Assembly: GCF_020618475.1 (NCBI RefSeq)
Contig: NZ_CP085339.1
Location: 535,016 to 599,015 of the forward strand
DNA from: Haladaptatus halobius
Lineage (GTDB): Archaea > Halobacteriota > Halobacteria > Halobacteriales > Haladaptataceae
Direction of reading: 5' to 3'
Length of the DNA: 64,000 bases
A program made the translations under genes and the position numbers. Positions 35,352 through 44,521 of the stretch are shown here, piece after piece (positions within the stretch are counted from its first letter, which is position 1; each line of letters begins with the position of its first letter). The notes under the pieces were generated by a model that was not told the origin of the DNA, did no database searches, and was given only the letters and a program-made list of their open reading frames with translations.

Positions 35352-36548
35352 TCAATCAGCAGGGATAATCGACGTCGATTGACTGGGTTGCCGTGCGGCT
35401 TCGACCGAATAAATCAAGCTTCCGGTAAAGAGGACAACACTTGCGACGATAAACAGCGAGCTGAGCGGGGAGGCCGTGTCGACGAACACCCAGTACAATG
35501 GAGCTGCGATAGACGGCCCAGCCGCCAACACTGCGACTTTGGCAACGAGCGGGCCACAGCAGCCACAGGTACACGATCCAACAATGGCAGCAGTCCCAGC
35601 AGTCCCCTCTGTCATGCCTGCTCGTTCTTCAACCCGCCAGTGGCGGGCAATAATGGTAGCATTCAATCCAATGAGTGTGCTCAATAACCCGACTATGATG
35701 AGTTGTCCCGGCGAAATTGCCACAAAGAGTGGGATGTGAGGGAGATAAATTTCAAGGATAGGCCATGTCACTAGCTGATAAATCGAGGTAAGGACAACAA
35801 TTGACGTCTCATGGGGAAGCGCGTCTTCTGGAAAGAACGACAGATAGCCAGTGACGGAGACGAAAAAGAGGGCTACGGCGAGCCCAACGCCCAATCCGAA
35901 TCGACGAGCAACTTGATCCCGCAAGACTGCACGAAGTACGTTCCCTGCGTCTTTCCAGATGATATAGCCGACCAGTATGGGTGTACCGAGGACGAGAGTG
36001 TACCCGAATGGATGTGAGTCGCTAGCCGGCCCGGGGATGAGATAGGGATATGCGATCCATAAGCCCATCACGATCCCGAGGAAGGTATAGCGAGGTCGAG
36101 TTGGCCACCGAAGCCAGCCAATGATGAAACTTCCCACCGAAATTAGAAGACCGACTCCCAAGGAGAGTGGTTGGTACCACGAACGGGGAAAGGGCATCGC
36201 ACTCGCAGAATAGGTCTGATCAGGTGATAAGCCTTCAAAGAGAATCGTCCCAACAATCGTCACCACAATTCCACAGAACACTCCATAAAGGGCAACCGTC
36301 GGTGAGATGCGGTTCGTTCGCTTAACAAGGATGGTACCACCAAGGATGACGATTCCGACGAGACTGAGAAGAATTCCGTGCCCCTGAGAGAGTCCTGAAG
36401 TCGCAGTTTCCCCATGTGCAGATACGATGGGAATCTGCGTGAGAATGAATGAACTGAGTAGAAGAACGGATACTGGACGTATTGACCTATGACGGTGTGA
36501 CCACCCAAGTGCACCCCGCTTTCGCGCTCGACATCGATCAAATGTCAT
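35352..36548 (-). CDS. Polytopic membrane protein with a CTCGCC cysteine motif
   Basis: 398 residues with a cleavable-looking N-terminal hydrophobic segment (IPIVSAHGE follows) and about nine membrane helices. A cluster of cysteines occurs near the C-terminal third, in IVGSCTCGCCGPLVAKVAV, suggesting metal binding or redox chemistry at the membrane face. Family not recognised. It is divergent from a second large membrane protein at 36728, and a Tat lipoprotein resembling iron carriers is nearby; metal transport is a reasonable guess only. Confidence 0.65.
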   Translation of the reverse strand: MTFDRCRARKRGALGWSHRHRSIRPVSVLLLSSFILTQIPIVSAHGETATSGLSQGHGILLSLVGIVILGGTILVKRTNRISPTVALYGVFCGIVVTIVGTILFEGLSPDQTYSASAMPFPRSWYQPLSLGVGLLISVGSFIIGWLRWPTRPRYTFLGIVMGLWIAYPYLIPGPASDSHPFGYTLVLGTPILVGYIIWKDAGNVLRAVLRDQVARRFGLGVGLAVALFFVSVTGYLSFFPEDALPHETSIVVLTSIYQLVTWPILEIYLPHIPLFVAISPGQLIIVGLLSTLIGLNATIIARHWRVEERAGMTEGTAGTAAIVGSCTCGCCGPLVAKVAVLAAGPSIAAPLYWVFVDTASPLSSLFIVASVVLFTGSLIYSVEAARQPSQSTSIIPAD

Positions 36549-36727
36549 TGGTGACTCTTGGCCAGCGACTTACTTCTAGTTGACTGATTCGGTTGAGCTC
36601 CTGAACACCTCTCTTCTCTAGCACGTACGAACTTTGATGCACAGGCTTCGAGACGATGTCTTCTCAGTACAATCATAGAGGCTTTGCTTCGATGGATACA
36701 ATACTCGCGCTCCCTCATCACCAATAA

Positions 36728-38158
36728 ATGGGCTTGGATGGAGATGCCTCTCGATATTTGACTGTACGTCGTCTCCTATTGAGCACCGTCGTGTCGTTAT
36801 GTACGCTCCTGTTCATCGACACGGTGCTCGCCAGTAACGCCGCAGTCGGATTATCTGGCGCATCACGTGACGCATTGAACATCCCACGGTGGCTGTATAT
36901 CGCGACCGGTGGTGCCGCAATCGGTGCTTCTGCGTTGCTTGCAAGCGTCGTCACTGACCGCGTCCTTATCGACACGGTACATGACTGGCAAACGTTTGTC
37001 CCGACGCGCGCGACCGTTCGGACGGCAGCAACAACAGCAGCTCGCGTCGTCGGTCTTATCGGTCTCGCCATTGTGCTCTATCGAGGACTTACCGGCCCAC
37101 AGATTCCCACCGTCAACGTGGCTCTTATCTTGGTATTCGCAGGTGTTCGAGCAGGATTAACAATGTTTGTGTATCTCTTTGGCAACGTTTGGCCTGCCTT
37201 GAATCCCTGGCGAACCATTGCTTCTTTCCTCACCGATTTCTTGCCAACACCAACCGTCCGTTATCCAGACCGGTTTAGTCGCTGGCCCGCTGTTCTCGGC
37301 CTCCTTTTGCTGGTGTGGGTTGAAACAGTTACGCCAGTCAACAAACAACCTGCCCTCTTAGCAGAAGTAATTCTCGTCTACACGGTCATCACTATCGCCG
37401 GTGCCGTCCTATTCTCGCCCTCGACGTGGTTCACAAATGTCGATCCAATTTCGGTCGCCTTTCGATTCTATGGGCAAGTCAGTCCGTTCCGCTGGGCGGA
37501 TTCTGGTCTCACGTTTCGTCCGCCTGGATTCGAATTGCCCGAGTCAGACTTTGTCTCCGAGATTGCCGATATCGCGTTCATCATCGCGCTAGTATGGGAA
37601 CTCACGTTCAGCGGATTTGTGACGACGACAATCGGTGTTAGATTCATCAAGAGTGTCGTTGCGATTGGGATCCCACCGCTTGTGTTGTACGCGCTCCTTT
37701 TTGTTGTTGGATACCTTGCGTTCCTTGGTACGTATTTTGCTGCGGCACGCGCTGCCCGTCGTATTGGAGAGACATACCTTCTGCCTTGTACCCTCGCTAT
37801 TCGCTTTGCGGCATCGCTCCTCGCCATCGCAGCAGGCTACCACCTTGCACATTACTTTGGATTCTTCGTTTCACTATCTCCACTCCTTGTCACCGCAATT
37901 GAGACACCGTTCTCACCACCCGCGAACCCGCTTGTGTTATCGCTTCCAGGGTGGTTCGGAATGCTCCCAATCGCGTTCATCCTCATCGGTCATATGTTGG
38001 CAGTGTGGGTCGCACACGCAGACGCCTATGCGACCTTCCCCAGTCGGATACAAGCAATTCGGAGTCAGTATCCCTTCATCCTTGTGATGATCAGCTATAC
38101 TGTCATTAGTCTCTGGCTCATCTCACTTCCCACTGCGAGTCCGGCGTTCGTCTCCTAA
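36728..38158 (+). CDS. Large polytopic membrane protein A (paralogue of the 42615 gene)
   Basis: 476 residues, about 12 membrane helices, no soluble domain. It shares order and many motifs with the 42615-43997 protein: RGLTGPQIPT versus TGLTGPRTPT, NVWPALNPWR versus NTWPLINPWR, VDPIS, AAGYHLAHYFG versus AAGYHIAHFLG, and a C-terminal HMLAVWVAH versus HVLAIWIAH. Conserved His in the helix AAGYHxAH could bind a metal or haem. Its stop is adjacent to the stop of the convergent lipoprotein gene. Probably the membrane part of a transport or electron-transfer system; function unknown. Confidence 0.75.
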   Translation: MGLDGDASRYLTVRRLLLSTVVSLCTLLFIDTVLASNAAVGLSGASRDALNIPRWLYIATGGAAIGASALLASVVTDRVLIDTVHDWQTFVPTRATVRTAATTAARVVGLIGLAIVLYRGLTGPQIPTVNVALILVFAGVRAGLTMFVYLFGNVWPALNPWRTIASFLTDFLPTPTVRYPDRFSRWPAVLGLLLLVWVETVTPVNKQPALLAEVILVYTVITIAGAVLFSPSTWFTNVDPISVAFRFYGQVSPFRWADSGLTFRPPGFELPESDFVSEIADIAFIIALVWELTFSGFVTTTIGVRFIKSVVAIGIPPLVLYALLFVVGYLAFLGTYFAAARAARRIGETYLLPCTLAIRFAASLLAIAAGYHLAHYFGFFVSLSPLLVTAIETPFSPPANPLVLSLPGWFGMLPIAFILIGHMLAVWVAHADAYATFPSRIQAIRSQYPFILVMISYTVISLWLISLPTASPAFVS

Positions 38159-39223
38159 TCAGACGGTGAATGTCATCGGTGGCATTTGCATAAACGCCGT
38201 TTCGTATCCATCGTGACGTGCGAGCTGTGGCGGTGAGTCTACCGCGATCTGAAGGCTATCACCGGATTGCACGTCTTTAAGGGGCATTCCATAATGCATA
38301 TCGAGTTCTGGATCAAGACTCGGTGCGAGTGATCCGTTGGCGATGGTTGATCCCTCACGCTTTAGCGTTGCAGAGAGTGACATCCGAGGAAGCACGATCC
38401 GATTGTACGGTGTCCGTGGTGACACCGCCAAATACGGCGTCCCGTTCTCCGTGAAGCGATTTGTCTTCTCGATAAGTGTGACGACGAAGTCAGCGTCGCC
38501 CGACGTTTTTGTGCCGATCGTGCGCCCGGGGAGCGATTTTGGCGCTGGTGCTCGCCCGGCGGGAACCTTCTTCATCATCGGTTTGATAGCACCGCGGTCG
38601 CCTTGTTTCTCGCCAAGCCGACGAAACTTGAGCCCGTACACATCATCCGTGTCGAATTTGAATTTGATATCCACCGACCCTTGCTTCGTGAACCGAGACG
38701 CGAATGCACCGGTTTGCTTTGTTTGTAACGAGCTTACTTGGAGCGTTGCGGTATACGACCCTTCGCCATCGAGTGAGACGTTGTCGCCGTAGTGAAAGCC
38801 CATATTCTGCGAGAGCATTGGCCACGGGACACGGTTGGTGACCGTCTTGCCGTCTTTTTTGATCGTCATCTGGATATCTGCTGGGAGAACTGTCTTCGTT
38901 TTCGGATCCCAGAGCGATACCATGATGTGTAACGAATCATCTGACTGTACGACGACTTTGTTCCCTGTCTGGCCAGTTACATTCCAAAATCGGTGGGGGA
39001 ACGAGTACATGAGAGCGAAGCGATAGTCATTGTCAATTGTCATTCCATACATCCCCATTTCCTCGACATAGGCGGGAAAGTAGACGGCATCGGGGCGGTT
39101 TTTCACGAGTGGTGGGTCTTGCCATGCAGACTTTGTTTGAAAGCCGAGTGTCTCAAGGCATCCTGAGAGTGTAGCGCTACCTGTGAGCGCTACGCCAGTG
39201 CGAAGAAAGTCCCGTCGATGCAT
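38159..39223 (-). CDS. Tat-exported lipoprotein resembling iron transporter proteins (DUF7350-like)
   Basis: 354 residues. The leader MHRRDFLRTGVALTGSATLS ends in a Tat plus lipobox arrangement (SGC). The mature part has two similar halves, each with Met- and His-bearing strands: MGMYGMTIDNDYRFALMYSF, LHIMVSLWDP, then PWPMLSQNMGFHYGDNVSLD, and ELDMHYGMPLKDVQSGD. The pattern resembles the P19/Tp34 ferrous-iron or copper-binding proteins and the haloarchaeal family I know as DUF7350. Convergent with the 36728 membrane protein with no spacer. Assigned by motif resemblance. Confidence 0.75.
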   Translation of the reverse strand: MHRRDFLRTGVALTGSATLSGCLETLGFQTKSAWQDPPLVKNRPDAVYFPAYVEEMGMYGMTIDNDYRFALMYSFPHRFWNVTGQTGNKVVVQSDDSLHIMVSLWDPKTKTVLPADIQMTIKKDGKTVTNRVPWPMLSQNMGFHYGDNVSLDGEGSYTATLQVSSLQTKQTGAFASRFTKQGSVDIKFKFDTDDVYGLKFRRLGEKQGDRGAIKPMMKKVPAGRAPAPKSLPGRTIGTKTSGDADFVVTLIEKTNRFTENGTPYLAVSPRTPYNRIVLPRMSLSATLKREGSTIANGSLAPSLDPELDMHYGMPLKDVQSGDSLQIAVDSPPQLARHDGYETAFMQMPPMTFTV

Positions 39224-39302
39224 CTAGTGGGAGTTGCAAGGGCACTCGAAAGAGTGTGTTGGTTCAGGCGTCGAATCAGGTTAATAATCGAAAGAAGAAG
39301 GT

Positions 39303-40061
39303 GTGATGCCCACGAACTCGGAAGAGATGAGTGGCTCACACAATCAGCTCCGAGCATTAGGTGCCGGACTAATACTTGCCATTGGTGCGTACGGTGTCGG
39401 GCAGATTGTCGTCTTGGTGACTGCAGCCATATTCATGGTTGCAGGAATCAATATTCGGTCGCAACCGAGCCTACTACTGGGTGTCAGTGTTGTTATGCTT
39501 CAAGGTGTCACCTTTGGCGGTGTTGCACTTGCATATCTTTCATATAAAGATCTTGGTCTTGAGTTTATCCACGCTCGTCTTCCGTCGCTTCGCGATATTG
39601 GACTCACAATCGGTGGTTTCGGTGCCCTTCTTGGAGCACTCTGGTCAATCTCTATGGTGATTTCTGCGCTTGGTCTACAATCTGCCCAGAACACTATCGT
39701 CGACATCGGAAGTCGAAATCCGGTAGTGTTCTTGCTACTCATTCCCTTGTCGTTTCTCCTTATTGGCCCAGGCGAAGAACTGTTGTATCGCGGACTCATT
39801 CAAGGTATCTTGCGTGAGACGTTCCATCCTGCTCGCGCAATCGTCCTCGCAAGCGCTTTGTTCGCGGTTGTTCACGTATTCTCGCTCCGAGGGGAAGGGA
39901 AACTCGTGTACCTCGGTGTTGTATTCGTGCTCGCATTGATTCTCGGTGGGTTGTACGAGTATACCGATAATTTGGTCGTTCCGGCACTCGTTCATGGGGG
40001 ATACAACGCAACACTGTTCGGAATCCAGTATCTCACTGCTACTGGTGGGTTGCCCACTTGA
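39303..40061 (+). CDS. CPBP-family intramembrane glutamic endopeptidase
   Basis: 252 residues, about eight membrane helices. It contains the active-site motif EELLYRGLIQGIL (EExxxR), then SALFAVVHVFSL (second motif with His) and VVPALVHGGYNA (third). The family cleaves within membranes (CaaX-processing relatives). It starts 80 bp from the start of the lipoprotein gene in the opposite direction. Target unknown. Confidence 0.9.
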   Translation: MMPTNSEEMSGSHNQLRALGAGLILAIGAYGVGQIVVLVTAAIFMVAGINIRSQPSLLLGVSVVMLQGVTFGGVALAYLSYKDLGLEFIHARLPSLRDIGLTIGGFGALLGALWSISMVISALGLQSAQNTIVDIGSRNPVVFLLLIPLSFLLIGPGEELLYRGLIQGILRETFHPARAIVLASALFAVVHVFSLRGEGKLVYLGVVFVLALILGGLYEYTDNLVVPALVHGGYNATLFGIQYLTATGGLPT

Positions 40062-40446
40062 ACGACGCTCAGCTTACTACGCCTCAGGTCAGTGTGGAAA
40101 TCCTTTAATGGGATTTCAGGCTAAGGGGTCAATCCGAAGGTACCGGCAAGTATTCAAGAATTCTTGTACCGTTGTATTTGTAATTGCGAGAACAGAGGTG
40201 ATCGATTGGAATACTCTGATGATTCTAACCATCACTCCAGTACTAAGTAGTAGTGTGACGATGCCGAGGAGGATAACTAGTATTTGTTCTTTAGCTGAAT
40301 GTAGGCGCTAAGCCCCTGTCCTCAAGGAGCGACCGAAGGGAGCGAGTAGGGTGAGGTAGTTCACTGCTCATATTAGCGTCTTTGGAGTCATGTCCGGAAA
40401 ATCTTCCTGATTCATTTTGTATGGATCGCTAGCTTTACTGTAACGA
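40062..40446. other. Intergenic region with an IS605-type right end
   Basis: No gene. Bases about 40308-40366 hold an IS200/IS605-like right end (see next entry). Confidence 0.45.
40308..40366 (+). mobile_element. Solo IS200/IS605 right end (possible TnpB guide-RNA scaffold)
   Basis: GCCCCTGTCCTCAAGGAGCG, then ACCGAAGGGAGCGAGTAGGG and TGAGGTAGTTCAC. The last 18 bp repeat those at 21574-21591. From memory this block resembles the DNA downstream of tnpB stops in haloarchaeal elements. No tnpB is attached, so it may be an orphan right end, or its surrounding RNA could still be used by a TnpB elsewhere. Confidence 0.55.
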
Positions 40447-40626
40447 TTACCGAGCCGAACCGTACTCTACTCCGAGAAAGAATGAAAGGAATCCGAAAAT
40501 GAGCAGACTGCCACTTACCACCATTTTCGTTGAAGCAGTCATTGGGCTGGTTAACGTCCCAGCGAGTGCAGCTCCAAGAATTGCGACGAAAATTCCAAAC
40601 AGCATCGTCGGCGCCAACGTTCTCAT
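40447..40626 (-). CDS. Small two-helix membrane protein
   Basis: 59 residues from MRTLAPTMLFGIFVAILGAA. Two membrane helices joined by a short Thr/Ser loop, ending FFLGVEYGSAR. The start at 40626 is the first Met that leaves a clean membrane protein; upstream codons look random. Family not recognised. Confidence 0.55.
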   Translation of the reverse strand: MRTLAPTMLFGIFVAILGAALAGTLTSPMTASTKMVVSGSLLIFGFLSFFLGVEYGSAR

Positions 40627-40750
40627 ATCTATCTTTGTTAGCCGTCCTAGAAAAATAACTGTTTCAGTTCTCACGATTTGAAAACCGCCCCTGGAACTAT
40701 TGTGAGCTATTGGCATACTCTAGAAGACGCGGCCGATCAATGTCGAACAC

Positions 40751-40912
40751 ATGAACCAACAGACGCGACCACTTGACCAACATACCGAAACGGATGAAGG
40801 CGAACAGCGGGAGTCTAACCCTCAACTGGCTTCAACGACGTGTCCAGAGTGCCAAAATAACATGTCCGCTTTAGATTCTGAAGGGAAAATCGTTTTCACT
40901 CTTTCGTCTTGA
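40751..40912 (+). pseudogene. Fragment of transcription factor B (TFB), N-terminal zinc ribbon
   Basis: 53 codons: MNQQTRPLDQHTETDEGEQR, then ESNPQLASTTCPECQNNMSA. It has the polar leader and first half of a TFB zinc ribbon (CPEC), then drifts and stops. The cyclin-like repeats are missing. Truncated copies of TFB genes are common in haloarchaeal plasmids. Confidence 0.55.
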
Positions 40913-40924
40913 ACTGCTTATAGC

Positions 40925-41197
40925 CTATCGATTTTTGTCGATGATCTGTTGACTCGTTGGTACGGATCCATCAGGGGGCATACTTCCTTCAGCTGGTCCA
41001 CCTGGTTCACCAACGACGATCCAAGTAATCATTCCCATTGTTTTATGTGGAATACAGTAGTCGTAGGTTTCTTTTGTGTTGAACGTGTGCTCGAATGTCT
41101 CCCCCTACTCAATAATAACGCCGCTGTCAAAGGGTTCTGCGCTCTTTGGAATCCGGGTTTCCTCTGCCGCGGGGGAGTATTCGCTGAAATCATCCAT
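40925..41197 (-). pseudogene. Halocyanin-like blue-copper protein remnant
   Basis: From MDDFSEYSPAAEETRIPKSA the minus strand reads EPFDSGVIIE, then a TAG, then GETFEHTFNTKETYDYCIPH, KTMGMITWIVVGEPGGPAEG and SMPPDGSVPTSQQIIDKNR. The copper site set is the N-terminal His plus Cys, His and Met in CIPHKTMGM. In relatives the Cys is preceded by two Tyr; here one is missing. The 5' part with signal peptide and the first copper ligand is missing or beyond the break at 41197. Confidence 0.82.
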
Positions 41198-41204
41198 GTC
41201 TCAG

Positions 41205-41839
41205 AACGGTCATTGGGTCTCGCTCTTCACATTGCTGCCGGGATTGTCCTTGCGGTTGTTGGTATTGAACTCATGCCTGAAGCATTGACAGTGGACCCGG
41301 CATGACTAATCCTTCTGGCGTTCATCGCTGGTGGTGGCGGTGCGATCCTCATTGACCGAAGTACAGAATTCATTGAGACACGAACTAATAGTGGGGCTGG
41401 CCTCTCGGGGGCACTCGCGATATACTTTGGTGTCGCCGTTGATCTCTTCAGCGATAGGGTCATGATTGGTACTGGCTCAACAATTGATCTCAGTCTTGGA
41501 TTGGTACTGGCACTCGGACAAACTCCGGCTGACATCCCAGAGGGATTTGCCACCATAGCGACGTTCAAAGCGCAAAACATCGCCCGCTCGACGCGTATCC
41601 TCCTTTCGCTCTCGTTTGCCGTGCCAATTTTTCTTGGTGCGACCCTCGGCTACTGGGCCGTTCGAGGGAGTTCAGAAGTCGTCAAGTTTGGACTCCTCGC
41701 ATTTACAGCGGGAATTCTTCTTACCATCGTCATCGAAGAAATCGTCCCTGAAGCGCATCGCGGTAAGGAAGCAGAACTTGCAGCCCTTGCTCTCGTCAGT
41801 GGATTCGCCCTGTTCGGGTTCATTACTGTCTACCTATAG
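41205..41839 (+). pseudogene. ZIP-family metal transporter, 5' truncated, one in-frame TGA
   Basis: The frame reads SLGLALHIAAGIVLAVVGIE and LMPEALTVDPA, TGA at 41303-41305, then LILLAFIAGGGGAILIDRST with the same frame through LALGQTPADIPEGFATIATF and the final helices. Relatives that I recall have Trp at the stop position (PAW), so TGG to TGA is likely. The HxxxE and PEGxA metal sites typical of ZIP proteins are represented by the PADIPEGFA and IEEIVPEAH motifs. The N-terminal third is replaced by halocyanin debris. Confidence 0.82.
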
Positions 41840-41962
41840 CCCTCCTAGCAGTGAGGGAGTACAAACTCCGGTGAACTTGATGTCAACTAGAAGTGAAAGC
41901 TGTGATGTTACTAGCCTAAAAATTGATAGCGTAACAGCAGTCAGAACCAAAGCGAGGCGTTC

Positions 41963-42149
41963 AATGACCTGGGAAGAGCTGTTCAAAGCGGTTAAAGCAA
42001 TATTCATTCTGGGATTAGTGATGGTATTGAGTTTTTATGGTATGTTCCGTCTTCTCTCACCTCATTCACCGACTCCGCCAACCCCTACACAACCAGTATT
42101 GAGTCCTGCATTCACACAGGCTATCTTGGATGCTCTAATTCATGCTTAA
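41963..42149 (+). CDS. Small single-helix membrane protein
   Basis: 61 codons from MTWEELFKAVKAIFILGLVM, one membrane helix (VMVLSFYGMFRLL), then a Pro/Thr-rich linker and ILDALIHA. It could also start further up at 41880. No family recognised. It is the only gene between the ZIP remnant and the C2H2 gene. Confidence 0.45.
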
Positions 42150-42336
42150 CTAATTGTATTTTTTGACAAACTTTAGCTTGAATACCGCTTCTCGGCGGTA
42201 CCAGGGCTATCTTGAGCTTGTTATGGTTCATTCACCGAATCATAACAAGCACTTTTCAGGTTAAAGGATGGTTTTGTCTCATTATTCCATCGATTCTGGC
42301 TTGTAAGTAGCTTCATCGTTCACGGTAGGAAGGATG

Positions 42337-42618
42337 TCATCCAAGGATGATCATATAGATAACTACGATCACACCATATATGACGGCCAGTGCAATGATA
42401 ACTTTCACATGATACATCCAGAGTTCGTGCTCCTCGTCCTCTGTCGCCTCCTCGTACGCAGTCTCCTCGTCAGCTGTCCATTCATCAGGATGTTTCTCAC
42501 CGAGGTGAAGCGCACACGAGCGCTCAGAAGCAAACGGGCGCTTGCAGTACGGACACCGGGCCACTGGGGGGTCATCGTCTAGCACAGCTGTCTCGGGGTC
42601 AATGCGTGATGAAGTCAT
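42337..42618 (-). CDS. C2H2 zinc-finger membrane protein (DUF7410-like)
   Basis: 93 residues: MTSSRIDPETAVLDDDPPVA, the C2H2 finger RCPYCKRPFASERSCALHLG (Cys, Cys, His, with EKH next), a long acidic stretch, and one C-terminal membrane helix ending YMIILG. Its ATG overlaps the stop of the 42615 gene (ATGA), so the two are translationally coupled. The finger probably binds zinc at the cytoplasmic side; role with the neighbouring membrane protein unknown. Confidence 0.8.
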   Translation of the reverse strand: MTSSRIDPETAVLDDDPPVARCPYCKRPFASERSCALHLGEKHPDEWTADEETAYEEATEDEEHELWMYHVKVIIALAVIYGVIVVIYMIILG

Positions 42619-43997
42619 ACGTATGGTGGTGGCGTGAACGGTTGCGTGACGACCCACAGACTCGTCATTGTGTAGAAAATCATCACGATGATAAAGGGGT
42701 ATTGGCACTGAATCGGCTTGAGTTTCCCAGGAAACAGATCAAAGGAGAGGGCGTGTGCGATCCAGATAGCAAGCACATGGCCTAGAAGGACGAATAGGAG
42801 CGGCAGAGTCGCAAACCAGTCAGGTAACACCAGTATTTGAACGTTCGATGGTGGGGAATTTGGATGAGTGCTGACGGTCAGGAGAGCAGGCGTGAGTGTG
42901 AGAAAATAGCCGAGAAAGTGAGCAATGTGATAGCCCGCTGCGATCGGCAACAATGACGGTGCGAACCATCCTTCGATAAACCTCGGCGTGACGTAGGTTC
43001 GCCCCGTCTTGCGTGCTCGCTGTGCTGCACGCCGATACACGAAGAAGAAAAACCCGAAACCACCGAGGATTGTTAAGAAATACAGGAGTAGTGGTGGAAC
43101 GCCGATTCTAACGATTGGACGAGCGAGATCGGTCCAAAATGGGGTCGAAACGAACCCGTCGTAAGTCGTCGTCCAAAGGAGGGCGATGATGAACGCAGTT
43201 TCGTCCGTGCGTTCGGCCACCCGACGCTCCGCAAGCGCGGTGCTGGGTAGTTTGAATGCGATTCCGTTCTCCGTCCGCTGGAACGGTGCCAACCGACTGT
43301 ACCATCGGAAGACACCCGAGATTGGATCAACCCACCGAAACCACGTGTCTGTCCCATAAACGGTCGCACCTGCTACTGTGATGAGTGAATAACCGATAAC
43401 CAGGAATGCGAGGAGTGATGGATCCTCGGCGACCGGACTAATCACTTCGAGCCAGACGAGCGCGAGGAGACCAGCGACGCTCGGCCACGCCCCGAGCCAC
43501 GCTGGGTAGGGTCGCTGGCGAATACTGGGGAGGATTTCAGCTAATGCCCGCCATGGATTGATTAAGGGCCAGGTATTCCCAATCAGATAGACAGTCATAG
43601 TGTACCCCGCCCACCAGCCTGCCCACACAACTAGAATCGCAAAGTTCGACGTCGGCGTCCGCGGGCCAGTCAGACCTGTTACGATAATAATGAGCAGGAC
43701 GCCAATACTGATGCCGCGAACGAGCCATCGCACAGCGGTTTGGGTAGCTTGCGGTGTCGGAACGAGAACCCGCCATCCGTTGATCGCACGGATAGCGGCA
43801 TGATCCGTCATCAGACTCGTGAACAAAAACGAGGCACCGACGATGACTCCACCGGTAAGGATCGTCAGCCATGTTGGGACAGGTGTCGCGGTCATCGTCC
43901 CACTTAATCCCCCAACGTGTGCGGTCGATGGTTCGACGAGAACAACAGCTGCAAGAGTAAAAAGCAACAGAATCCATATCGTTGTCCTCGCTCGCAT
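42615..43997 (-). CDS. Large polytopic membrane protein B (paralogue of the 36728 gene)
   Basis: 460 residues, about 12 membrane helices, with a likely signal/first helix ending TAHVGG. Motifs shared with 36728 are listed there (TGLTGPRTPT, NTWPLINPWR, AAGYHIAHFLG, HVLAIWIAH). It keeps the conserved His of AAGYHxAH. It forms an operon with the C2H2 protein at 42337. The repeated occurrence of this family around a Tat lipoprotein suggests a transport or redox complex. Function unknown. Confidence 0.75.
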   Translation of the reverse strand: MRARTTIWILLLFTLAAVVLVEPSTAHVGGLSGTMTATPVPTWLTILTGGVIVGASFLFTSLMTDHAAIRAINGWRVLVPTPQATQTAVRWLVRGISIGVLLIIIVTGLTGPRTPTSNFAILVVWAGWWAGYTMTVYLIGNTWPLINPWRALAEILPSIRQRPYPAWLGAWPSVAGLLALVWLEVISPVAEDPSLLAFLVIGYSLITVAGATVYGTDTWFRWVDPISGVFRWYSRLAPFQRTENGIAFKLPSTALAERRVAERTDETAFIIALLWTTTYDGFVSTPFWTDLARPIVRIGVPPLLLYFLTILGGFGFFFFVYRRAAQRARKTGRTYVTPRFIEGWFAPSLLPIAAGYHIAHFLGYFLTLTPALLTVSTHPNSPPSNVQILVLPDWFATLPLLFVLLGHVLAIWIAHALSFDLFPGKLKPIQCQYPFIIVMIFYTMTSLWVVTQPFTPPPYV

Positions 43998-44106
43998 AGG
44001 GCAGATTGAGATTGTATTGGTTGTTTATGATAATATATGCACCGATAATACCGTCCAGTGTCATGTTTTCTCGTGTTGCTTCTGGCGGTATTGGCTCGAA
44101 CGATCG

Positions 44107-44484
44107 TCACTTGACGATTGGTTGTGAAATAATTCGAGCGACGGCACTGTATAGCCAACCATCAGATAGGAACGTCACGCTCTCGGTATACGTTTTCCCG
44201 AGCCGCAACTATTCAATGGCTATGGGGCGGCGACTTGTGGTCACAAGTTGGTAGAGTTGCATCACTTCTGTCTCGCTAATAAGAAAGTGATCTTGAACCC
44301 ATGATGAGTGACCGAGAGCAGGTTCTAATCCGTCGAACGATGATCCAGTGGCTCGGATGACGAATGGTCCTGACTTGGGTTGTTCGCCGTGCACAAGTTG
44401 GAGTATGAGTTCGGGGACTGCAGCCGCAACGTCGTCGAGTGAGAGGTGGGACGAGGTAAGCCGAAATTCGGCAGTGAGGGTCAT
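44107..44484 (-). pseudogene. Bat-like regulator fragment with TAG
   Basis: From MTLTAEFRLTSSHLSLDDVA: VPELILQLVHGEQPKSGPFV, IRATGSSFDGLE, and LYQLVTTSRRPIAIE. A TAG follows, then LRLGKTYTESVTFLSDGWLY and SAVARIISQPIVK in the same frame before a TGA at 44107. The HTH_10 domain is missing. It is closely related to 30255-30633. The dyad element lies 18 bp upstream of its start. Confidence 0.78.
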
Positions 44485-44502
44485 ATGCGTTCTTGGCAGT
44501 AG

Positions 44503-44521
44503 TTGAGACTGCTGATCTCAG
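44503..44521. promoter_or_regulatory. Dyad element D, copy 3
   Basis: TTGAGA-CTGCTGA-TCTCAG, 18 bp upstream of the Bat-like fragment at 44484, in the same relative position as copy 1. Confidence 0.7.
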
